Shown here: positions 49,766 through 61,280 of the stretch, piece after piece | Numbering within the stretch: the stretch's first letter is position 1 | How the letters are laid out: each line of letters opens with the position of its first letter | Assembly (NCBI GenBank): GCA_947095535.1 | Contig: OX352773.1 | Span: forward strand, 268,514,515-268,578,514 | Origin: Poecilobothrus nobilitatus | Lineage: Eukaryota; Arthropoda; Insecta; Diptera; Dolichopodidae | Reading direction: 5' to 3' | Length of the DNA: 64,000 nucleotides | Made by a program: the position numbers and the translations under genes | The notes under the pieces: generated by a model | What the model was told of the DNA's origin: nothing | What the model saw: the letters and a program-made list of their open reading frames with translations, nothing else | Database searches by the model: none

Positions 49766-51649
49766 TTCGTAATATAAAATACTGGCTCGTAGTTAACAAC
49801 TAAAATTTATAATGTTAACAAAAACGCTTTTCCATGCATAAAGTAATTGTAAACTTGAATGTATATTAAATTTAGAAGGTGTCAGGAACTCCTTATAAAC
49901 GTTTTAGTCATTTCTAATAAAATTTTTCATAATAACTTGTCAGATATACCCCAAATAAACAGACTTAAATGCAACGAAATATTCAACAGACATTAGATTT
50001 GTTTTTTTAAAACGATTTCAAAGTAACCAACAGAAATGATTTATCAATAGACTTTAAAAACAACATTTTAATTTTGAAGCAGAACATCTACTTAGAAAGA
50101 AAAATAATTCCTAAGAAGTTTGCATGTAAAAAACCATTCTCCAACTCTATCAAAAAAAAAAAAAAAATGTTTTTTCTTTGCAAACAAATAAAAACCACGA
50201 TAAAAAATAAAATTCAAATTTTTTTTTTATATAATTTTTTAAAAGTTCATAATTCAAACACTTGAAAGTTGAGCTGAAGCATCAAAAAGAATTTTACAAT
50301 AATAACAACAAAAAAAAACCTAATAAGAAAAACGAAAATTAAAAAAAAAAAAACATTCTTGGAATTTTTATTTTTTATTGTTTATATTCCAAGCGCAAAA
50401 ATCATTTTTTAAGTATTTTTTTAAATATACATACATATTTATAAATTAATAGATGTATTCCATATTTTAATTTATTTTTATATGTTTATATTTATATACA
50501 ATTGAAATAATTCGATGATTTTACAACAAATGACAGAAATAAAAAAAAAAAAAAAAAAATCAAAATGAAAATTGATATGCGCCTCAATTCACCCCATAAA
50601 TGAACATAATCAGTTATTATAATTTTCTTTCTGTTGGTTGTTTTTCTTTTTTCTGTTGTCATCGTAAACGTTTATAATAATGTAAGTAAACGTATTATGA
50701 TACTCTTTAAATTTATTAGTAGGTAGGTAGGTACTTAATGTATTTTAAACAGATATTTTAATAGTTACAGAACTTTATCAGTTAATGTCTTTTATAATAG
50801 AAATATTTTTCATTAACGTTTTTCTAGAAATTCCGATCCAGTAATATTACGTTATTAACCCTTTTAAACTCAACAAACAATATAGATGACATTGATTACA
50901 TACGATGACAAAATTAAATCTTTTTTAATGCTATAGAAACGATAAGTTTCTTTTATTTTATAACATATCTGATCCTTTCTAAAAAACATCGAAAGTTACC
51001 AAAAAGAATCTTTTTAAATTTAAATTTTTCTGATTGAAGACCCTATTTTTAACGAAACGATACAATGATAGGTTGGAAATTGTAATATAATCCTTCATTT
51101 TGTTTATAAGGTTGAAAGAAGTTATTGGGATTTTTGTAATTAATGTTCACACTACTAGAAAATTTCAAAAGTTTTCACTATACAATTTATATTCTTTAAA
51201 GGGCAATAATAGGTTCGTTTACATTACAATATGTGAACATACATATACACAGATAAATGTAAATATGTAAAATAAATATATGTACAAAACACGTAAAATA
51301 ATTTAACTGTGCATATAGTTATTTAATTTTATCGCTTTTTGTTTCATATATTGCTTATGGTTTGATGTTACAAATGAATTTGAAAATGTTTGATAGGCGA
51401 TAATTTATTTCATAATATGATCGTTATGAATATGAAATAATTACTTTAATTTTTAGACAATAGAAAACGAATATTGTTTTAAATTTTTGTTTTTTTATAT
51501 TTATTCTTTTTTTTTTTTTGTATTTTATATGACAAAGAAAATAAGGAAAATATTAAATATTCAGGGTAATTGAATATCAACTTAAGAACAAAATACAAGT
51601 AATTAAATGAAAATGAATTGTAATATAACAAAAAAAAAAAACAATTCTT
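49766..51649. other. AT-rich intronic DNA
   Basis: No gene supported. The frame 50074-50265 is K/F-rich low complexity; the minus frame 51479-51670 is likewise chance. Confidence 0.5.
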
Positions 51650-52085
51650 AACTAAGTTCAGTAAACCCATAGCAGAAGGGAATTTGAATTCTAATAAATT
51701 TTTTCAATACTTTTTATACCCAAATATATTAGAGGTAAATGGTTTAATGTTTGTAGCCCTATAGTATAAACATGACATTTCACCGACAGAACACATTTGA
51801 TGGAAACTTGTTTCACATCCTTGCTGTTTTTATCACGAATGATATTCCATAATCAGTTTTGAGCGTTCTTGGAATTTTCACAGTGTAAAAATGAGCATTT
51901 GCTGCTCCTCTCACTGTACATTAAAATTGTTTTAAAAGAGGCATACTTAATTTATTTTAGTTCAATCACATACTTACTCTGTCAGTACCCATTAAATCCA
52001 TTAAAAAGTGAAACTGTTTTAATATTTCGAAAAAATATAGAAAAATATTGCAAATCTTCTAAAGTTGGTGATCATTTTTAAAATT
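51650..52085 (+). repeat. Left arm of a dispersed inverted pair, with residual coding appearance
   Basis: Homologous in reverse orientation to 53040-53500. Shared landmarks in order: TTCAGTAAACCCATAGCAGA, GAGGTAAATGGTTT, AACATGACATTT, AACACATTTGAT, AATTTTCACAGTGTAAAAAT, GAGCATTTGCTGCTCCTCTC, AAGTGAAACTGTTTTAATAT, TTTCGAAAAAATATAG. A + frame (51869-52081) is open across the best block and reads EFSQCKNEHLLLLSLYIKIV; the other arm in the same frame reads EFPQCRNEHLLPALSLYLRI before stops. I do not recognise the protein. It may be a relic of a mobile-element ORF or a duplicated gene fragment. Confidence 0.55.
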
Positions 52086-53039
52086 TACAGCAGGCTTTTT
52101 ACGTAATTTAACATTATTGAAATAATTTAGACTAGAGTTAAAAAGATTTATAAATGTTATCTTATAATGGTGTTTTTTAGCTAATTCCGATAGAATACTC
52201 TCTATATTGCACTGATATTAAATAAACATGTTTAAGAATATATGTAATAAATTATATTCAATTCATATTCAAAAATTTTACAATTATAAAATTTATATTG
52301 CATCTATACTAAATATGTTCGGTTAAACAATAATGTTTCACTCAAAACTTAAAGAGAAAACAAAAAAAAAAAATTTAAAATAAGAAAAACTTTACATATG
52401 AGTCTTATTCAAATATAAACATAATATAATATTTATTTAACCAATTTGTCTTAATATACTTAAAAATCTTGTTAAATATAAAAAGGAAACAGGATAAAAC
52501 TAACTAAATTAATCTAGTAATTAGGTAGTTTATATATCTAATTAAAATTAGCTTAGTTACTAAACTATCCTAAAAATATGCAATCACATTTAAATTTTAA
52601 TTTTTTTTGATAACTAGATTCTAGTCACTGGACTGACGCAACTAAGACACTATGACTATTTTGGATATTCATTTCGATCAATATACAAAAAGAAAAGTAA
52701 AATACAAAATATTTACTATAAATTAATTTAATAAAAAATTAGGTGTCAGCAAATTATCATCCATACTTACACATATGTTTACAATAAATGTAAATATATA
52801 TTTGATATAAAAATATGATCACGTATTCATATACTCATGTAAGAATATATGTTTATAAATAAAAAATTATAATATATAATACTGTTATAGTCGAAATCAT
52901 CTAAGAAGTTATCTACAAATAGATAATATATAATTTTTAATTTATTAAAATTTGGATTCATCATATTTTAGCATAAACCGTATTATAACCAATTTTTATA
53001 ATTAATATACATTGGTATAAGTGTTTTTAATTAGTAGAA
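52086..53039. other. AT-rich spacer between the two inverted arms
   Basis: No gene. Short AT-rich words; GATAACTAGATTCTAGTCAC near 52610 is a minor hairpin. Confidence 0.5.
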
Positions 53040-53500
53040 ATTCTATAGCATTTTTTGATGTCTTTTAAAGATCGCCACCTACTTTAGAAAAAAAGATTTG
53101 TAATAATATTCCTTCGAAATATTAAAGCTGTTTCACTCTTTTATAAATATCTTATGGGTAATAACACCTAACTTTATCGAACTGAAATAAATTATTTCGC
53201 CACTAAAACAATTCTTAAGTACAATGAGAGAGCTGGCAGCAAATGCTCATTTCTACATTGTGGAAATTCATAGGTAACTCAATCAAATGTGTTTCTTCGG
53301 TCATTAATATTTCATTCTACAATTTACAACAATTAAAATTTTTTTTTTTAATTTATCATTTCTAATTTACCCTTTAACTCTCCCTTAAGATGCTGTTTTC
53401 TTTCGCGTTTCCTTTTATAGGTCTAGCTAAATGTCGTATTTATACCAGTATTACAAACCATTTAGCTGAAATTAATTTAGCTGCGGTTTAAACTCAGCAT
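53040..53500 (-). repeat. Right arm of the dispersed inverted pair (minus-oriented copy)
   Basis: On the minus strand it follows the same order as 51650-52085: GAGTTTAAACCGCAGC, TAAATGGTTTGTAATACTGG, AATACGACATTT, AACACATTTGATTGAG, AATTTCCACAATGTAGAAAT, GAGCATTTGCTGCCAGCTCT, GAGTGAAACAGCTTTAATAT, TTCGAAGGAATATT. Its frame has several stops, so it is non-functional. The left arm has about 60 bp extra between AACACATTTGAT and the AATTTTCAC block. Confidence 0.55.
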
Positions 53501-54490
53501 ATATGACTTTTTATATTTAATTATAAAAACTTTTTTATAAAATATATTTCATAACTCTGACGAACTAAAGTGTTATCCATTTTTAGAAAGAAATCAAGAC
53601 GTGTAAATCATAGAATATTTAAGTCTTAGAAAAAAAAATTTGGTATACTCACTTAAAAATATAGTTTACTAGAGTAACGAGATAAAGCATATTTTATTTG
53701 GACCTTAATAGTAACATTTGATGAAATTTAATGACATCAATATTTACTACATGTTTATGTCCGTCTATATTGAATGCAATGTCTAGGCTGACAACAATAT
53801 CTTTTGCATAATAATTGAGTTGAAGCAAAAAAAAAAATTATCATTTTGTTTATTTGTTGTTATTTTTTTTTTTTTTTTTTGTTTTTTATTATTGTATGTG
53901 TAAATATTTATTGAGAAAAACAAAAACAAAAAAAATAATAAAAGGAAACAAAATTTATAAGAGAGCCAATAAAGATTCAATATCAGAATACTAATTGATG
54001 AATATTTTAGTATTGTTTTTCGTTTTTTTTTTTTTTTTTTCATAATTGAAATTATGACATGATTATGACGTGAAAATTTGTTAAAAATTCAATCAAATTG
54101 TTAACACGTATTAAGTTAAGTACCTATTACCTATTACAAATAAAATTTCTAATTACTTTTTTATTGAATTCATATAGAATTAATTAGTATGAAAGTCTTG
54201 GCAACGCCATTTAAGAATAAAATATGATTACATTTAATATTAATATTTAAAATTTTAATTGACTTTTGGTTGAAAGAATTATTAAAATATAGCAATATAC
54301 TAAATAGATTATTAGAGAGATAATTAAAATCCTAATTTATTGAGCTAATAATAAATAATGATTAAACAATATAGGAATTTAAAGTAATGTTCAAAAATGT
54401 TTGTTGGAAGCATTTGTTTAGAAAATATAATGAATATTACTGAATATTCATTATATAAGCTGGTATATTTAATTTTCTTCCAGTAATATT
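53501..54490. other. AT-rich intronic DNA
   Basis: No gene supported. Long T runs at 53864-53882 and 54026-54040; the minus frame 53783-54043 is K/F/N-rich from these runs. Confidence 0.5.
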
Positions 54491-55724
54491 TTTAGCACAT
54501 TTACAAAAAAATTTTGAAAAAATGTGCTTATTAGTTTCACTCTGTCCGTACGTCGGTCTGTTTACAAAACTTCTACACCGTTAAAGATAGAGAAAAAAAA
54601 TTTTAACCATGGGTAGGTCTCATAAAAAAAATAATTTTGTGGACAACTTTATCATGTAGCCCTATCCATTACGGAGCTACAGCCCCTCAAACTTTGAAAA
54701 AGCCCTATTTTTAAACGCATATATCTTATGTTCTGCTTAAGATTTTTTCAATCTGAAAACGTCATTCGACAGGTATTTTCTTTAACTTTGTAAATTTATA
54801 TCAAAATTATACATTTTTTTTAAATTTAGTATTTAAATTTACCGTTATGTGAAAACCAAATTTTGCATGATTTTTCTACTTTCATAACTCCGGCACGCTT
54901 TTAGATAGAGGCTTAAAATTTTGAGGCAAGTAATAACTTTTAGAATTAGTATAAGTTTGCTCAGAAAATTTTTTTGGACCACCGATTTTATAAGATATTA
55001 GGGCTTAAAAATTGAAAATTTGTTATTTTTAAACACCTGTAACTTAGGAACCTGTACACATTTTACTTCTGCAAGATATAAAAATTAAAGCTACAGTAAT
55101 ATAGTTTTGCGTGTGTTAAAGGTTTGTTTTAGTTTTAAAGGGTTCCAAAGTTGCAGCTCTTCAAAATTACGAAAAAGTCCCATTTTCAGATGTATATATC
55201 TCAGGCCCTGCGTAATAGTTTTGCAATCTAAAACTGCCAGAAGATCGAAAATTTTATTATTTATATAAAACAATATCAAAATTATGTAATATTTTGTAAT
55301 TATGTAGATAATTATGTAGGTAGGAACATGAAATTTTGAGACAAGAAAGAACTTTTAGAATTAGTATAAGTTTCCTCAGAAAATTTTCTGGTAGCACCCC
55401 CTATTTAAGAGTTATTACGCCTCAAAAATTGAAAATTTGCTGTTTTTAGACGCCTGTAACTTAGGCACCTGTAAAAAGTTTTCTTCGGCGAGGCATGAAA
55501 ATTAAAGATTCAATTATACATTTTTACGCATGTTAACAGCTTTTCTTAATTATATAGGATTCCGGACTTACGGCCCCTCAAAATTTCAAAAATGTCCTAT
55601 TTTCACTTTTTTTCTTATTACATGAAATTTTCAAGTTTTTGTGCAAGTCACAATTCTAAATAGTTTGTATTGAGTTTGGAAATGTGCGCTTTTAAAAACC
55701 GTTGGTTTACATTCTACCTTGTTA
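54491..55724 (-). mobile_element. DINE-1/Helentron-like element with internal tandem duplication (copy D)
   Basis: About 1.23 kb, full-length partner of copy C in the opposite orientation. The 3' end on the minus strand is the hairpin AGCACATTT ... AAATGTGCT (54494-54528), with a CTGTCCGTACGTCGGTCTG tract next to it. The 5' end at about 55724 matches the start of C (TAACAAGG ... GGTTTTTAAAAGCGCACATT). The internal block with CACCTGTAACTTAG and AAAATTAAAGCT occurs twice (about 55030 and 55447), a period of about 417 bp. Non-coding; the minus frame 55091-55279 is incidental. Confidence 0.68.
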
Positions 55725-56142
55725 ATTTTTTATATTAATAACCCTATCAAAAATGTTTCTTTTATTCGAGTTCTTCTTAGAAGGAACTTCGAAATTCAGT
55801 TTAAAAATTGTATTCTACTAGCAGAGTACCCGGCGTTGCCCGGAGTATTTTATTGGTTTTATGAAATAAAAATTATTAACTTTTGTTTCTGCGTTAATTT
55901 AATTTATAGTTAACTTATTACTATGCATTTACAGATGCTGGTAGTTAATATTCTATTTTTATTACAAAAAATCTTTAAAGGAATCACTAATCTATTGAGT
56001 ACGCAATTACGGCGAAATGAGTTTTCACAATATATTCGTTAATATCGAAACATAAAATCGCATTTCAATTATAAAAGACCATAATGTAATACATTGTTTT
56101 TCGTAAAATGTCACTTCATGTTTTTGTGAATTATCCTTTTAA

Positions 56143-56470
56143 GCACATTTTGAAAAATTTGCTATTAGGTTCGCTCTATCCCTGCGTCTGTTTACAAAAC
56201 TTATATACTGTTTAATAAGGAGCAATAAAATATTAACTATGCATAGGTCTTTTAAAAGAGTAATGTTGAAAAACAACTTTTTTATGTACCCTCACAGCTG
56301 GAGATCCTACAGCACCGACAGCTCTTCAAATTTTGAAAAACTTCTTTTTAAATGCATACATTTCAGGTTCTGTTTAACATATTTTCAATATAAAAAATAC
56401 ATGATTGTTTTTTACCTTTATAAATCTTCCAGAATTTTTTTAAGTTTACTTTTTCTAATTATGTTTTCAA
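56143..56470 (-). repeat. Helentron-like 3' fragment inside the first composite unit
   Basis: AAGCACATTTTGAAAAATTT, then GTCTGTTTACAAAACTTATA, then GAGATCCTACAGCACCGACA and AGGTTCTGTTTAACATATTT follow the order of the 3' half of copy D (AGCACATTT..., GTCTGTTTACAAAACTTCTA, GGAGCTACAGCCCC, TATGTTCTGCTTAAGATTTT). The hairpin has lost part of its second arm. The + frame 56239-56475 is incidental. Confidence 0.55.
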
Positions 56471-57096
56471 ATTAATTGACTAAAAATATGTGTAAAAATT
56501 GTATATGGATTAGAATGTAAAGTTTTCTGTTCTTTAAATATGTATGTACTCATTTTTGATTAAATGCTGTACAGAAATGTGATATATAGTATTTTTAAAT
56601 ATACGCACGTTATACATACTATATGTACATATTTCAATGATATTTTATGGGAAATATGTTATACACATGCATCTTATAAAGCTAGACCGCACATGCATTT
56701 CTGAATGATGATGACATGATGACTGTCGTATGTAGGAGATTTTTTCTGTTTTTTAACGGCGGAAAATGTTATGTTGTTAAGACTTAAACACAGTATTCTT
56801 AAGATACTTAATAAGGTTATTTTAATTACTTTTATATATTAGAAATTTGCATTGAAAGGTTTTTATGGAATATTAAAAACAGTGTAGATAAAAGTAAAGA
56901 GTGTTGGAAATATCTTTTTAATAATAATAACTATACCAAACATTGGGCAGAATATTTTTAAAAGGTTTTCGTGCGGAAATGGGCTAACGAACGTTAACAA
57001 AAATTTATCACAGGCTTTATTTAGAACCGTAAATTCATCCTGCCAAATTAGACAAAAATTAGAAACAAAATTTTCTTTTGAAAGGCTATCGTACAA

Positions 57097-57985
57097 ATGG
57101 GTTAATGTATCACCGCAGAATTACTTAAATGAGCTTCTGCCTTGATATTGTACATTGCATTGATAAGTACATTGCAGTACTTGTGCCAATGTTCAATTGG
57201 TCAAACCGTTTAAGCACGACAACAAAAAAATGAAAAACTTCATTAAGGCTTGATGCTGAAATGACTTAATGCGTCGTAACAAAATCAACTCAGTAAGCTT
57301 CTGTGGTAAAGAGCTAGAGCTTTTGTGAATTTTCAACTCAGTTGGTCAAACCGTTTAAGCGCGACAACAAAAACATTAAGAAACTTCATTGGGCCGTGGT
57401 GCCGAAACAGGTTAGTGGATCGTAACCAAATCAACTGAGCGGGCTTCTGCGGTGAAGAGCTACACTTTTGTAATTTTTCAACTCAATTGATCAAACCTTT
57501 TAAGCTCGACAACAAAGAAATTAAAAACCATCATTGAGGCCTGGTGCCAAAATGGGTTAATGCATTGTAACCAATTCAACTCAGTAGGTTTCTGTGCTAA
57601 AGAGTAACAATTTTGCAATTTTTCAACTCAATTGGTCAAAACTTTTAAGCGCGACAATAAAGAAATTAAAATACTTCATTGGGTTATGGTGCCGAAACGG
57701 GTTAATGGATCGTAACCAAGTCAATTGAGTGAGCTTCTGGAGTGAAGAACTACACTTTTGTAAATTTTCAACTAAATTGGTCACACCGTTTAAGCGCGAC
57801 ATTAAGGTAAATTAAAAAATTTCACTGAACCCTGGTGCCGAAACGGGTTTATGGTTCCTAACCAAATTAATTTAGTAAGGTTTTCTTCTAAAGAGCAACA
57901 GTTTTGCAAATTTTCAAATCAATTGGTGAAACCGTTTAAGTAGGACATCAAAAAAATTTAATGAACTTCGTTTGGGTCTCGTGCC
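57097..57985. repeat. ~145-bp tandem repeat array (six units) in the first composite unit
   Basis: Units begin with GGTTAATGGATCGTAACCAA-like words at about 57097, 57261, 57409, 57553, 57699 and 57844. Each contains CAACTCAGTGAGCTTCTG, AAAGAGCTACACTTTTGTAA, TTTTCAACTCAATTGGTCAA and CCGTTTAAGCGCGACAACAA in order. The array is bounded by two related ~130-bp blocks. Confidence 0.75.
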
Positions 57986-58364
57986 CAAACGGGTTACCAG
58001 AACTTTACAAAAATTTGTCTCAGGGGTTTTTTCAGACCATAAAACCGCCATACAAAATTGGACATAAATCGGAAACAAAAAATTTTTTGGAAGCCCGCCG
58101 GGCCGAACCCGAGTGACATATGGCAACCTAATTTCTTGGGTACACCACTAAAGATGAGAAGAACATTTGTGCAAATTTTCAACTCAATCGGTCAAACCGT
58201 TTAGGCAGAACAACGAAAAAACCAAAACGCTTTAAAATTATCTCGGGCCGCAATGGGTTAATGAACCGTAACGCGATATAGCCTATAACTCCTTCCGGGG
58301 TCGTAGAAATGTTCCTGCAAAATTTGGTTGCAATCGGACTGGTGGTTTTTACGTGAATCCGTGC

Positions 58365-58385
58365 CAAACAAACAAACAAACAAAC
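58365..58385. repeat. (AAAC)n microsatellite at the 3' end of the first composite unit
   Basis: AAACAAACAAACAAACAAAC precedes AGAATTTCTTCC. The second unit has a longer run at 61076-61101. Confidence 0.8.
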
Positions 58386-58712
58386 AGAATTTCTTCCTTA
58401 TATATTAGACTAGCAGAGTACCCGGCGTTGCCCGGAGTACTTTATTGGCTTTATGAAATAAAAATTATTAACTTTTGTTTCTGCGTTAATATAATTTAAT
58501 TAATATAGTTACCTTATTACTATGCATTTACAGATTTATGGTAGTTTATATGCATTTATATTTGTATTTATGCATTTATGGTAGTTTATATTCTATTTTT
58601 TATTAGATTTAGTTAAATTGAATAAACAGAGCCAAGAATTAGAGACAATTCTTCTACAAAAATTTTTTAAAGGAATCAATAATCTATTGAGTACACAATG
58701 ACGGTGAAGTGA

Positions 58713-59330
58713 ATTTCAATTATGACCATAATGTAGTACATTTGTTTTCGTAAGTAATGTCACTTCATGTTTTTGTGAATTATCCTTTTAAACACATTTT
58801 GAAAAAATTGTTATTAGGTTCGCTCTGTCCCTCCGTCTGTTTTCCAAACTTATATATTCGTTAATATGCGTTAATACCGAAACATAAAATCGTATTTAAA
58901 TTATAAAAGACCATAATGTAATCAATTTTTTTTTGTAAGTAATGTCACTTCATGTTTTGGTGAATTATCAATTATTGGTGAATGAATATGAATTATTTAA
59001 GCACATTTTGAAAAATTTGTTATTAAGTTCGCTCTGTCCCTTCGTCTGTTAAAACTCATATACTGTTTAATAAAGAGCAATGAAATATTAACTATGCATA
59101 GGTCTCTTAAAAGAGTAATGTTGTAGAACAACGTTTTTATATACCCTCACCGTTGGAGATCCTACAGCACCGACAGCTCTTCAAATTTTGAAAAAACTTC
59201 TTTTTAAATGCGTACATTTCAGGTTCTGTTTAACATATTTTCAATATAAAAAATACATGATTGTTTTTTACCTTCATAAATCAACCAGAATTTTTTTTTC
59301 GTTTAGTTTTTCTAATTATGTTTCCAAATT
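58713..59330 (-). repeat. Helentron-like 3' fragment, partly duplicated, in the second composite unit
   Basis: AACACATTTTGAAAAAATTG and CTCTGTCCCTCCGTCTGTTT occur at about 58792-58843, and again as AAGCACATTTTGAAAAATTT and CTCTGTCCCTTCGTCTGTTA at about 59000-59050, followed by the rest of the fragment seen in unit 1. The repeat period is about 185-210 bp. Confidence 0.55.
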
Positions 59331-59985
59331 GATTGGCTAAAAATATGTGTAAAAATTGTATATGGATAAGAATGTAAGGTTTTCTGTTCTTTAAATATGT
59401 ATGTACTCATTTTTGATTAAATGATGTACAGAAATGTGACTATGTTTTCTAATTTAATTGATTAAGTTTGTAGTATTTTTAAATATACGGATATTATACA
59501 TACTATATGTACATATTTCAATGATATTTTATGGGAAACATGTTATGCATCTTAGACCACATGTAAAGACCACATTTAAGTAATGCATTTCTGAATGATG
59601 ACATGATGATTGTCTAATGTAGGAGATTGTTTCTGTTTTTTAATATGAAAATGTTATGTTGTTAAGACTTAAAAACAGTATTCTTAAGATACTTAATAAG
59701 GTTACTTCAATTACTGTTCTATATTAGAAATTTGCAGCGAAAGGTTTTTATGGAATATTAGAAACAGTATAGATAAAATAAAGAGTGTTGGAAATATCTT
59801 TTTAATAATAATAACAATACACAAAATTAGGCAAAATATTATTAATAAGTGCTCGTGCGGAAATGGATTAATAAACGTTAACAACCATTTTGTCACAGGC
59901 TTTATTTAGAACCATAAATTCATCCTCCCAAATTAGACCGAAATTAGGAACAAAATTTTTTTTTGACAGTCTATCGTGTCGAAAT

Positions 59986-60702
59986 GTGTTAATGTATCAC
60001 AACAAAATTTATTGAATGAGTTTGTGTGCCAAAGTGCAATACTTGTGCAAATTTTCAATTGGTCAAATCGTTTAAGCACAACAACAAAAAATGAGACATT
60101 TCATGGCCTGAAGCCTGATGGGTTAATGTATCGTAACCAAATCAACTCAGAAAGCTTTTGTTATAAAGACCTACACTTTTGTAAATTTTCAACTCAATTG
60201 GTAAAACGGTTTAAGTGCGACAACAAAGAAATTAAAAATTTTTATTGAGCCCTGGTGCCGAAACGGGTTAATGGATCGTAACCAAATCTCCTCAGTGAGC
60301 TCCTGTGGTAAAGAGCTACACTTTTGTAAATTTTCAAATCAATTGGCAAAACCGTTTAAGCGCGACAACAAAGAAATTGAAAAACTTCATTGAGTCCTGG
60401 TGCCGAAACGGGTTAATGGATCGTAACCAAATCAACTCAGTGAGCTCCTGCGGTAAAGAGCTACACATTGATAAATTTTTAACTCAATTGGCCAAACAGT
60501 TTAAGTGCGACAACTAAGTAAATTACAAAACTTCACTGACCCCTGGTGCCGAAACGGGTTAATGGATCGAAACCAAATCAACTCAGTGAGCTCATGTGGT
60601 AAAGAGCTACACTATTGTAAAATTTCAACTCAATTGGTCAAACCGTTTTAGCAGGACAACAGAAAAATTTAGTGAACTTTGTTCGGCTCTCGTGCCCAAA
60701 CG
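59986..60702. repeat. ~145-bp tandem repeat array (five units) in the second composite unit
   Basis: Units start at about 59986, 60119, 60266, 60410 and 60557 with GGTTAATGGATCGTAACCAA-type words and have the same internal order as the array in unit 1. The third and fourth units are nearly identical to each other, suggesting recent homogenisation. Confidence 0.75.
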
Positions 60703-61075
60703 GGTTACCGGATCTTCATAAAAATTTGTCACAGGCTTTTTTTCAGACCATAAAACCACCATACAAAATTGGACATAAATCGGAAACAAAAAATGTTTTG
60801 GAAGCCCGCCGGGTCGAATCCGGGTAACATATTGAATCCAAATTTCTTCGGCACCCGTCCAATGCTGGGAAGAACATTTGTACAAATTTTCAACTCAATC
60901 GATCAAACCGTTTAGGCAGGACAACGAAAAAACGAAACGGCTTTAAATGGCTCTCGGGCGGCAATGGGTTAATGAACCGAAACGCGATATAGCCTATAAC
61001 ACTTTCCGGGGTCGTAGGAACGTTCCTGCAAAATTTGGTTGCAATCGGACTGGTGGTTTATACGTGAAAAGGGCA

Positions 61076-61101
61076 CAAACAAACAAACAAACAAACAAAC
61101 A
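61076..61101. repeat. (AAAC)n microsatellite at the 3' end of the second composite unit
   Basis: Six or so AAAC units precede AGAATTTCTTCC, one to two more than in unit 1. Confidence 0.8.
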
Positions 61102-61280
61102 GAATTTCTTCCTTATTTATTAGATAAGAAAATAATTTTTTTATGGGAATTATTTAAATACGAATCCGATTGTAAAATCAATCATTTTAAATATCAATTA
61201 TTTAATAATTACCAAAACTTTATTGGTCAAACAAAAATTTTTCTAATATACTTTTAAACTTGTTGAGTTTATAGGTATTT

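Larger units (their letters stand above)
55817..58408. mobile_element. Composite repeat element, first tandem unit
   Basis: Starts ACTAGCAGAGTACCCGGCGT, TGCCCGGAGTATTTTATTGG and ends with a conserved TTGGTTGCAATCGGACTGGT block, (AAAC)n and AGAATTTCTTCCTTATATAT. CCCGGCGTTGCCCGG termini of this kind are widespread in insect repeats, but I cannot assign a class, and no transposase or RT frame remains. Contents in order: terminal region, a nested Helentron-like 3' fragment (56143-56470), a ~130-bp block (about 56945-57090), six ~145-bp tandem repeats, a diverged second ~130-bp block (about 57985-58130), and the 3' region. The next unit follows directly at 58409. Confidence 0.65.
58409..61125. mobile_element. 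Composite repeat element, second tandem unit
   Basis: Direct head-to-tail copy of 55817-58408 with the same termini, the same nested Helentron-like fragment, the same ~130-bp blocks and five instead of six ~145-bp repeats. It carries an extra ~185-bp duplication at the Helentron fragment (TAAGTAATGTCACTTCATGT at 58751 and 58936) and a short TTTATGGTAGTTTATATGCA duplication near 58536-58590. It ends in AGAATTTCTTCCTTATTTAT at about 61120. Small frames within it are incidental. Confidence 0.65.

Noticed and set aside
57914..58379. Overlapping minus-strand ORFs of 62-70 codons
   Set aside because: They lie in the composite repeat, recur in altered form in the second unit, and match no protein motif.
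55817..58408. CRISPR-like or satellite array interpretation of the regular repeats
   Set aside because: The repeats are ~145 bp long, abut without unique spacers and lie in a eukaryotic transposon, so a CRISPR array is excluded.
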